A stretch of 64,000 bases of DNA, from assembly GCA_030998015.1 (NCBI GenBank), contig JARWMV010000250.1, forward strand, positions 124,001 to 188,000, written 5' to 3'. A program made the position numbers and the translations under genes. Each line of letters starts with the position of its first letter. Within the stretch, counting starts at the first letter, position 1. This document shows, piece by piece, positions 56,301 to 64,000 of the stretch. The DNA is from Ceratorhiza oryzae-sativae. Lineage: Eukaryota > Basidiomycota > Agaricomycetes > Cantharellales > Ceratobasidiaceae. A model generated the notes under the pieces. That model was not told where the DNA came from. It saw nothing but the letters and a program-made list of their open reading frames with translations, and searched no databases.

Positions 56301-56363
56301 GAGCGATAGTGCACTAGCGCTGGGGTCGATCTCCTGCCCTTGTCCATCCGCGCCGCGTCCCAT
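53321..56363 (-). CDS. F-box / leucine-rich-repeat protein (AMN1/Fbxl type) with disordered N-terminus
   Basis: Exon 1 from ATG 56363 codes about 290 residues rich in Ser, Pro and Arg. Exon 2 (55428-55204) reads VPINPFDVLPRELHLLILAHL, an F-box-like start that binds Skp1. Exon 3 (55150-53321) is a 600-codon frame of LRR units of the cysteine-containing type (LDISRCSNLG, HLNLSGCRRVSDSGLGAL, HLVVSHCSQITSAALAQL). The protein is a likely substrate adaptor of an SCF ubiquitin ligase. The intron at 55151-55203 is GT-AG. The one before it ends at 55429 and starts either at a GC donor (55481, AG|GCGAGT, 53 nt) or a GT (55490, 62 nt), both in frame. An alternative start upstream (ATG near 56560) lies in another frame. 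CpG-rich and GC-rich, unlike the transposon block. Confidence 0.85.
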
Positions 56364-56887
56364 CCCATTCCGAACTCCATTTCATCTGCAAAATCGACGG
56401 CGAGCCCGATTGGGATCGACTCCACCTCGCTCCGTGCCTCGTGGTGCTCGTGGAGCTCGTGTGCGTGCGTCGAGGGCGAGGACGGGAAGCTCATCGTCGC
56501 CGCTGCTGTCGTCGTCGAGTCAGGGGGGAGACCAGTGGCCAACGCCATGTTATATCGCACCGCGTGAGACCAGATTGGGCCAACGCGGACTCGAGCTCAG
56601 CTGCGAATGCTTTCGGGCCTGTCTGGGGCGTTTCTCCCACGCTGCCATTTCACATCACGTGGCCCGGCCTTCTTGCGCTCCACCGAGCCATCCCCGAGTC
56701 GCCCAGATTCGGACACGTCGGCGCAACACTCGGCCATGCGCTCGCGAGTCCCTGTGGCATCGTTGCGGTGACCGAACCTCATCCCCTTGTTTCTCCCTTT
56801 TTTTTTTGTCCAGTTCAATTCACAAGTTATGTACAAATACCGGTATCCCCGCATGCCATAATTCGTCCAATCCGCCGCCTTCACCAG
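56364..56887. promoter_or_regulatory. Upstream region of the F-box/LRR gene
   Basis: A minus-strand frame at 56560-56228 begins with ATG and is Thr/Ala/His-rich. It could be an untranslated or alternative first exon. GC-rich antisense frames are shadows. Otherwise no gene. Confidence 0.35.
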
Positions 56888-57493
56888 CTAAGTGGATCCC
56901 CGTCGTACACGGTTCCTCCTTCGGCTCAGCGGATCGTCTTGACTCGGCCGATTCGATAGGGTTAAATCATCCGCACTGATTCGTAATACCAGAGGGCAGC
57001 CGACTTGTTTACCAAAAACACTAGACTCGTCTTGTTGCGAAATTCCAGACAACGCACTCGAGTCTCTGCCTTGGAACAGGCTTTCAGGTGGTGCTTCCCT
57101 GCGAAGCCTGGCTGTTTTGTCCTGTGGACGCGGATGAAGATCAGATGGGATCCGGGAAGGTACGTTGTGGTGGTCGCCGTTGTCGAAATCGCCAGTCGTC
57201 TGATACCCAAGAACTGGCCTATCACCAGTAATACGAGTGATAATGGGATGATCCCTCCCAGCACCACAAACATCATTACCGGAGGCGCCTTGTTCCGCCC
57301 TATCAGGAGCGGTTTGGAGCTTTGTGCCCCGGTCTCGCTGCATACCTCGCCTTTGGAGGCGCTCTATCATGCGGCTCCTCTGTTCCGGCTCTAGGCTAAG
57401 ATATTCCTCGTCAGATATGGCTGTGATAGGCTTGTCATCATCAGCATGATAGCTATTCATCAACGCCGGTTGATCCATGCCAATTATAAACAT
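56888..57493 (-). CDS. Unknown, possibly single-pass membrane segment; may extend the CVNH gene
   Basis: A 201-codon minus-strand frame with in-frame ATG near 57479 begins with an acidic, charged stretch (DDDKPITAISDEEYLSLEPEQRSRM). In another frame over 57276-57170 a strong hydrophobic stretch (FVVLGGIIPLSLVLLVIG) looks like a transmembrane helix, so a splice or frame change may join charged N-terminus and helix. It directly follows the lectin gene at 57513 on the same strand and a GTATGT donor sits at that gene's end, so these may be its last exons (a membrane-anchored lectin). Not resolved. Confidence 0.35.
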   Translation of the reverse strand: MFIIGMDQPALMNSYHADDDKPITAISDEEYLSLEPEQRSRMIERLQRRGMQRDRGTKLQTAPDRAEQGASGNDVCGAGRDHPIITRITGDRPVLGYQTTGDFDNGDHHNVPSRIPSDLHPRPQDKTARLRREAPPESLFQGRDSSALSGISQQDESSVFGKQVGCPLVLRISADDLTLSNRPSQDDPLSRRRNRVRRGST

Positions 57494-57512
57494 GAACCAC
57501 TATTCGACGCAT

Positions 57513-58386
57513 CTAGCGATGAGAGACATACCCATCTGGTTTACAGGCTACCCTGCCGTTGAAAATACCAAAATGATCCAGCAAGTCAAGTTTGGATACG
57601 CAGAACCCCATCGACCGATCCGAGCCACCCCAGTTGACGAGCTTTGCCGTAATAATACCAGTGGAACCGTCCAATTCGACATCTCCTGCACCAAGAACAT
57701 AATTTTCCCCACCCCACCGGAGCCGCCCATCAACGTTGCCGACATAGCCCCCGAGATCAACAGCAGATTCGATATCTTGGCCGTCGTCTCCTGGGTAGGT
57801 GGCACATAGTAATGATCTGTCCCTGAGCTCAAGCCGCGCAGTAGTCAAACTCGACCATGCTTTGGGAGTGGGGGGGTGGGCCGGTCCTGTAGGTGAGGGT
57901 GGTGGGCAAGGTGGGGGCGGGCGGAGGCTGTCGTATCCGCTTGGATCTACTAATGCAATATCGGGCGCTCGCGGGCCTTGCGAGGGGCGTCGTCCGTTCG
58001 AGCTAGAGATCCATGTGAACTGATGTTTAGCACATTCGATAGCTTGAACACCCACCGTGGCCTACGAGGGATATAGACTAGCCGGCCATCCTTGTTTCCA
58101 ATATGCTCTCCCAAGTCGAGCGACAGTCTTTCCCACTCCCGGGGGATCCTCCTGCGCGATGATAGATCCAGGATATACACGTGTAGATCTTGTCAGCCAG
58201 AAGAACCTTTTTCGCGCCTCTCGAGTAACCGTTCCCTCCCCAGCGGAGCCTTGTACCAATTCGGCCAATATACATATCGAGGTCAAGGCTAGACTGTATT
58301 TCTTGCCCATTGTCCCCCTGAAAAGTGGCTTCCAGAAAATGCTTGTCCCGGAGGGAAAGTCTCATAGAGCCTAGGTCGGCAGCCAT
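57513..58386 (-). CDS. Two-domain cyanovirin-N homology (CVNH) lectin-like protein
   Basis: From ATG 58386: MRLSLRDKHFLEATF, then SSLDLDMYIG and LRWGG form the first half-repeat of a CVNH domain. In a different frame DLGEHIGNKDGRLVY gives the second half. A Pro-rich linker (RPPPPCPPP) follows, then a second CVNH domain: ARLELRDRSLLCATY, SAVDLGGYVGNVDGRLRWGG, LDLLDHFGIFNGRV. The repeat L-x-(A)...S-(S/A)-(L/V)-D-L...(I/V)-G-N-x-D-G-x-L is the CVNH signature, known from cyanobacteria and filamentous fungi as mannose-binding lectins. The half-domains of domain 1 are not in one frame and no good intron joins them, so this copy may be damaged or have a non-canonical splice. No signal peptide seen. 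Confidence 0.65.
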
Positions 58387-60354
58387 GCTTCTTGGAATAA
58401 TACGGGTATGAACGCAAGCAAGAGGGGGATATAGGGAAATGTTGGCATAACCGCTAGCTTTGTTTTATCCTGCTTCGAGCCAACATGCCTTCGCCATGAG
58501 GCACACGCGCTACCAGGTCATGCATCCGGGTCAATCCAAGGATATTGGTACCAAGTATTGGTTTGAGCCCCTACTTGCGAAGTGCGGCAAGGGGCATGCC
58601 TCGCAAAGATCCGACAAAAGGTAAGAGCGTCAGCTGCTCACAATCTGACTATTTACAGACCAAGGCGCGGAGAGGGTTGAGACAGCTGACACTGATAGGC
58701 GCACAGCGTCATTGCTACATGCTTTTCGTGTCGGATGCAGCATATACATCAAAGTGGCTGAGCGATTGGGTCCTGTTTTTTTTTTTTTTTGCAAGAAATG
58801 GTGACAATGGCCAACGTTTAACTCAAAAGGAAATCGAAACCTGAAAAACATTATTATGCGGGAGGGCGCTAGAGAGGTGATGTGCATCAAGCGAGCGCGT
58901 CGAGCAAATGGCATATCCCAAAGCGCCAATTTTATAGCACATGATTCAAAATCCGCTCCGGGACTTATGGATACCTAGCGATAAGGAGAAACTATGATGC
59001 ACGTCTCTTGGTGCATCTCGGAAGGCTCGGCTCATAAAAAGTATGCCTCAGGGAGTACCCAGGATTATCTGTCGGGAATCGGCGAAAACTCGGAGCATTA
59101 TGCAGTCCCATGTGCTCGGCCAAGAGACAAATATATAACTGGTGCGAATTAGCTCCACAGGGCTAAGTTTTGAAACGCGCACTAGACCCAGAGTAGCACC
59201 AGCTCCTGGCAGCACTGGGATCGAATGACCGCTCCAGATCTTTCTCAGAGAATGATGCGTAGACTAACTAGAAATTTTCGATTTCGCCAAATGTGACACA
59301 AACGTATGTTGTCTGAAGGATCGACCCAAACCACGAGGCATGCGCCTTTAGGGGTACAATAGCGTTGAGCGAAAATAGCTATCAGTGAGTTCCCGAGCGA
59401 GAAATTGTCGTGAGCTAAGCGATAAGGTAGGTCGTCGCTCAATGTGCGAAGATTCGGAGCCCTTTGGAAGCAATAGATAAAGTAAAAAATAAGGTTTAAT
59501 TGCCTTGTGACGAACTGGCGACAGAATAAATGCGCTTATCTATGTTCATTCACATAGTGGATAGTGCGAGCTGTTAAGCAGATTAGAGAAGCAGGAGTTA
59601 GGGGATTACAAAGTACCGAATCAATTTGACTACTCAGGTCCTAGGTAGGATAATCACAACCTGATCGCAGAAAGTGATCAGGAATCAAAGTGCGAAAGTG
59701 ACGAGGGTATCAGCGCGTAAGTTATCGCTTGGAGTCGCCTAAATCGATGTCCTCAATAGAGCCAGTCGTTTGAGTAATACAATTTGCATCACAGGCCAAG
59801 CAAGCAACTAGCGAGGCGAGTGCAGGTTCTTAGGGCGCTTTTGATACTTAAAAATACAAATAGCTGTTTCAACCTGCCTGTTTGGATGCTGGCTGAAATT
59901 CCTCAATCGCATTCACGATGCAAAGACCCAAATACGATTGTCGTGCTCTCCGCAATGATCCATCAGCTACCACCAAATGCACCCCAGCCAGCGCCCCGAG
60001 GATGTAAAGTCGCATGGTTATCCTACCATTCAGTTCGAAACCACTACATAACAGCTTGATAGACCGTTAGCCCCCACCAGTGCCTGCTGATGTAATAGGG
60101 CACAGTAATTCGTCCATGGGTTAGGCTGTGTGTGTTAGAGCAGCAAGCGCGCGAGGTTAAAGTATGTAGAGAAAGTAGAGCAGCCCAGGCACGAGTACAA
60201 ACAGACCTCGCTCATTCTGAGCCGTCATATGTATAAGATATCGTTCATTAGAATCGTATCTTATGTCAGTTACTCAACGTGGGCAAAGTGATGGATGTAC
60301 ACTATATGATCCGGAGCCCTTCGAGTTGGGAAGACGAATTTCACCTGAGCGCTA
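58387..60354. other. Intergenic, about 2 kb without a supported gene
   Basis: Contains a T-run at about 58777-58790 and only short frames (58545-58844, 59245-59442, 59784-60059, 60263-60451). None has domains or splice signals. The last overlaps the 3' end of the TenA-like gene antisense. Confidence 0.5.
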
Positions 60355-61566
60355 TCAAGGAGTGTATTTGAGACCCGTGTCAAGGATCCCGATTTCCATC
60401 TCGCATGCCTTTTTGAAGATCGCACTCCAGCGTTCAAGCTCGAGGGGATGAGGCATCATCATTCTAATACTCTTGTCATAATACTCTGAAAAGGTGGGTA
60501 TGGTTGGTCTCGAACAGCATGCCCGGTTTAGGTATTTCCCTACCTCTGTACACTTCTGGTAAGCCAACTTGAGAGTTTGGTTCGATCCATAAATCATAGA
60601 ATGGGGTATCTGTTTCAATATAACGCATCAGCCAGCGGGAAAAGTGATCTAATCCTTAAGTACCTCTTCTCGTTGTGGCCTCACCCTTCAGCCTGTTCGC
60701 AATCTCATGGTAGCCCTGTGTAAATACCCCAACATGAGCCTCCAGCCTTCTATCGATTAAATTTTACAAACAATGTCGCAAGGCAAGAGCAGTATATGAA
60801 GACTTTGAAGAGGGAAAAAATCAGCTTTAATCCCATTTGTGGAGACTAGGAACCTCTCACCTGAACCACGACTCTTCAGCGAGAGCTTTGTGATGCAACT
60901 CAAGATATTCCTTAATCACCGGGTCAAGCTTTGCCCCCATAACATCTGACCTTGAAATATTGAGGTTGTTGACACAAACGTCCAGGTGCGCCTTGGAATA
61001 CTCCACGACCTCATGGATATCTTGTAGGGCTTCGGCGCTCAGGATATCCCAGTCCGCTATGGTGTAGTAAAACCCGAAAATGAATCTCAAATAGCCTCGA
61101 AGATAAAGAAAATCCTGCTAAGGCATCCCGAAGCATGCATGTAAGCCTATGTTATTGTCATGATAGAGAATACGAGGGCTGGCCTACCACCATGTACTCC
61201 CTAAAACCGCCAAGAGTAGCCGAGCCATTTCCCATCATCTGAACAAATGGATGGTTCACGAATCGTTCCCATGTTTCCTTGTTGTCCTCGATCAATGCGT
61301 CTATAAAGTTCCTGTCAGCGCAGGGGCATCAATTTTTGAAGAACAAAGTCTAAGGATGGAGATCGCGATACGCACTGCCCGGTAGCTGAAGAGAACTGTC
61401 CTTCATATTCCTTGTTTATCGCGGTGAATCCAAGGCGGCTCGCGATACCATCGTATGACCGTACAAAGCCCAATTTTCCGCGTCTAGTCACGGTGCTCTT
61501 TACGCTTACGCAGTACACGTGAGCATAGAGGCATAAAAAAGCGAACAAAATGGATAGCTGCTTCAT
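60355..61566 (-). CDS. Secreted TENA/THI-4 (haem-oxygenase-like fold) family protein, 7 exons, 283 aa
   Basis: Exons 61566-61376, 61311-61188, 61117-60861, 60802-60772, 60715-60664, 60609-60544, 60485-60355 sum to 852 nt, exactly 283 codons plus stop. The N-terminus MKQLSILFAFLCLYAHVYC is a clear signal peptide. The rest follows the TenA fold: WERFVNHPFVQMMGNGSATL, REYMVQDFLYLRGY, LLLPCDIGYHEIA (Cys where TenA has its catalytic Cys), and a last helix ACEMEIGILDTG with Glu. TenA enzymes hydrolyse aminopyrimidines and thiamin in thiamin salvage, usually in the cytosol, so a secreted form is notable. Exon 4 is only 31 nt. Intact. Confidence 0.88.
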
Positions 61567-62066
61567 ATTGGGTGGGTGTGGTGGTAGTGCAAGTCCAGGA
61601 ACGAGGTTTGTTGTTCGGTTCAAGAGGCACCGCCAATGGATGACGCCAACGTTTATGCCTAATAAGAACGTGAGCATAGATATAGCCAAATTAGTATTCT
61701 AAGCTGTGTAGGTTATAGCATTTTATTGCATTACATGCGACAACCCGGTTCAATCATTTGACGTGATGCCGATTTTACACGCATATATGCCGTTTCGTTT
61801 TCATATCACCATCCAGCTCCAAATGAAGCCACCCCTGCGATTATTCTCGCAATTGCCTATAGCGAATCCAGATTTAGCGTGCTGGTGATACTTCCAGGCG
61901 GATTCTCTCCCTCGCGCACGTTGATATTCCCCCGCTCGTCGAATCGTGTTTGGCGCTCTTCCAAAAGCATTTGATGTGGGCGAACTTGTGGAAGACGCCA
62001 CATTGATGACTTTTATCATGACAAAGGTGCGAGCATAAAGATTTAATTGATTTAAGGTCAGGCTAG
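61567..62066. other. Intergenic, weak small ORF only
   Basis: A 72-codon minus-strand ATG frame at 62019-61801, Arg/Ser-rich, no known domain. The promoter of the TenA-like gene should lie at 61567-61800. Confidence 0.4.
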
Positions 62067-62830
62067 TTATTCTACAATCACTTTTATACGACGGCCTTTG
62101 GGATATGCACGTGAGTACGATTCAGTAATACGGATAGTGAATAGAGAGTCCGAACCCGCGTACAACACGGCTGTATGAAGGAGCTGGAGGTTCATGTCAA
62201 TCAATAGTTCTCCTGCATGATAATTCGCAATATACATAGGGTCTATAAGAGAGGGTGGAGGAGGGCTATATGTATAGGCTAGCGCGCCATCCACATTTCC
62301 AACCCGCTCTTCTAACTTGAGCATTAGGACTTTATACTGGCCTCCGTATTCGGTCGCTGATCCAGGGAACAGAATATAAACACGAAGCATGGTAGTGTTG
62401 CCAAGTATGAAAGCTCGATTTGCTTCTTTGGAATAGTTTCTCCCTGTTGAAGATAACATGCTCTGATCTCGTGATGATCTGATCTCCCAGCTTACAGGCC
62501 GCGCATATACGCACCCATGCCGTTTTTCATACAGTTTATGCTTATAAGCAGACATGTACAACATAGAGAATAATGGGAGACTCATATGCCCTTACTTTCA
62601 CTGCACGTACACCCTAAGCCATAGCTATTAAAGACGAAAGTCTTTAACACTCCCTCCCCATTGAATTTCCCCCTGAGCTATGCCAATGAGATCAATACTG
62701 GATCCTATATCTTCGCTGTAGCCCCGACAACTGCCTTCTAGAATATGTTTGTCCCGAATTCATAGTTGCAGGGTACTTAGGCTGGATACCAGGTTCAATC
62801 TTGGGATGATATAATGTAGGAGCAAATGAG
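62067..62830 (-). pseudogene. Second CVNH-type lectin relic
   Basis: Minus strand: a frame near 62800-62630 reads IRDKHILEGSCRGY, SSIDLIGIAQGEIQWGG, a CVNH half-domain, but has TGA just before it. The 172-codon frame 62585-62067 then gives LKLEERVGNVDGALAY (the other half), a Pro-rich linker and a region with LQLLHTAVLYAGSD that may be a third half. The layout mirrors the gene at 57513-58386, so these are paralogues. The stop and missing start suggest a decayed or misread copy. Confidence 0.55.
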
Positions 62831-63259
62831 AGAGAAGCTATGGGGATAAATTAACCCAAATGTTAACTTAGATTCATACTGGCAGAAGGGGACGTGCTTT
62901 CAGCATGAACCGGATGTGCTGTTGTGCCAAACATCTGCACGAAAGCAACCATCTTGGCAACCCGTGCTAATTAAAACCATTCTTGCAGCATCCGATGTGA
63001 AACTTGTTTTCTCGATGGTCGAGGAGAAATTAGGAGCACTCGGCTGTTCACAAGATCTGACTGACTGCAGGAATATCCAGTTTACGAGGGTCGAGACACC
63101 TTACCATTGTTGGTGGATGCACGGTAGTCGGCTTGATGAGCTTATTTATTATGGAGGATGTTGGATATTTTGTGCAGTTATCAAACAGCTTGAATCTACC
63201 GCTCCTCTCATATGAAGGTTCTAGGGCACCACGGCCATGAAGACGTACATAGCTGTCAT
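62831..63259. other. Intergenic, nothing certain
   Basis: A plus-strand frame of 99 codons (62916-63215) has no family and no splice context. I do not call it a gene. Confidence 0.4.
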
Positions 63260-63745
63260 CTAGGACTGCACGGAGCCAGATGGCCTATCAGCAAGCAGAC
63301 ACTTATCGCCCTTGTACCCCAATTCGGGATCTGCGCGCAAGGCTAATGGATTGTTGCAGATGGTCTTGAGATAGGCTGACATGCTGGCGTCTCCACAGGC
63401 GCTCTCGTCGCACTTGAGGCCTCGATGTCGTGTGCCGTAAGGCACAAGGATGCTTAGACACGCGCCGCTAAACGAGAGCCACCAACCCTGATTCGCGTAG
63501 CGGGACATATCAATTAATTTTGCTTTTGCTCTTGAGACCAATATTTGAGCCATCATATCACGGGCAAACTTGCCACATCGATGACATAAGGCTTCAGAAG
63601 GGTTTATCCACCAAGAGTCGGTGCACTCAATGTCTCCGAAATTGAGCTTCAAACCAATATACTTACAGCAATTCGAGACATTGGCTCGAAATCCGAATTT
63701 TGATGGACCAGACACTGAGTATACTCGGCAGATTTGATCTTGCAC
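63260..63745 (-). CDS. Unidentified Cys-rich exon of a gene continuing to the right edge
   Basis: A 161-codon minus-strand frame without a clear ATG ends in a stop at 63260. It has many cysteines (NCCKY, CHRCGKF, KCDESACGD, TICNNP), which could form disulfides in a secreted protein or bind metal. An acceptor may lie near 63750, with an earlier exon in 63774-63989. The family is not recognised. The gene is possibly truncated by the window. Confidence 0.4.
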   Translation of the reverse strand: MQDQICRVYSVSGPSKFGFRANVSNCCKYIGLKLNFGDIECTDSWWINPSEALCHRCGKFARDMMAQILVSRAKAKLIDMSRYANQGWWLSFSGACLSILVPYGTRHRGLKCDESACGDASMSAYLKTICNNPLALRADPELGYKGDKCLLADRPSGSVQS

Positions 63746-64000
63746 AGGTTCACCCCGCTATATTATAGCTCTCTTAACTGCACTGCTTCTCAGAAGAGAT
63801 GTTAGACTCGACTAATAGTGCGATTTCCCGATTACGCTGAGCTAGGGATATAATCAGGTAACACGTGCTCAGACATAGCCGAAACAACAAGTCGTATTGA
63901 TCGAGCGCAAATACGTGTAGGCCGAAGCACGGCCGAGAGCCCCACATTCGTGCGGCAACCTCTCCACAGATGTACTGGAGCCGAGACATTTCAAACCCAC

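Noticed and set aside
55759..56979. 406-codon plus-strand frame
   Set aside because: It lies opposite the Ser/Pro-rich first exon of the F-box gene and crosses its promoter; composition is that of a shadow frame.
1..64000. tRNA and rRNA genes
   Set aside because: I saw no cloverleaf with the conserved GGTTCGAATCC-type arm or rRNA sequence, though a covariance-model scan was not possible by eye.

Overview
The window is nuclear DNA of a filamentous basidiomycete, most likely an Agaricomycete and plausibly of the Rhizoctonia/Ceratobasidium type. This is inferred from very short introns (about 44-75 nt) that break genes into many small exons, from the mix of families (chitin synthase, many-exon P450, FunK1 kinase, cyanovirin-N lectins, secreted TenA-like protein, LtrA membrane protein) and from heavy transposon load. 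There are no bacterial operons. I rebuilt gene models by splicing by eye. Where the exon lengths close to a whole number of codons I trust the model: chitin synthase 901 aa, P450 510 aa, TenA-like 283 aa, and the two RING proteins of 228 and 154 aa.

Layout. 0-7 kb: unresolved exons at the left edge, a short retroelement-like insertion (1758-1894), two head-to-head RING/coiled-coil genes (2306-3739), an unknown acidic protein (4090-6175) and a striking array of about 101-bp units built from nested palindromes (6476-7009). 7.4-15.4 kb: one large multi-exon gene, or two adjacent ones, coding a PHD-type zinc finger, a divergent SIR2/sirtuin domain and Cys-rich C-terminal segments. 15.7-17.7 kb (minus): a gene with HxD...H features resembling 2-oxoglutarate/Fe(II) oxygenases.

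17.9-33.7 kb is a transposon landscape: a 5'-truncated LINE, a decayed pogo/Tigger transposase that carries a second copy of the short insertion element, a 16-unit 88-bp satellite, and then a block of about 12 kb almost free of CpG. The block carries two divergent genes, one for a ULP1-like cysteine protease and one for a ParB-like-fold protein. It ends abruptly inside a FunK1-kinase relic.

33.7-46.4 kb is more conventional: FunK1 relic, 18-exon chitin synthase, LtrA-family membrane protein (plus an apparent second relic copy) and a 13-exon cytochrome P450. 46.7-53.1 kb shows decay: a sorbosone-dehydrogenase-like pseudogene, then a GT8 glycosyltransferase gene broken by a complete 3,944-bp hAT transposon with a perfect 8-bp target duplication and separately by a 4-bp duplication. 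53.3-64 kb: an F-box/LRR gene, a two-domain cyanovirin-N-like gene, a secreted TenA-like gene, a second CVNH relic and unresolved exons.

How it fits together: the conserved genes serve cell-wall synthesis, membrane transport or sensing, oxidation, protein turnover and carbohydrate binding, and are not functionally linked as a pathway. The dominant theme is repeated transposon insertion, with at least two host genes (GT8, FunK1) and one transposon (pogo) interrupted in ways that can be read base by base.
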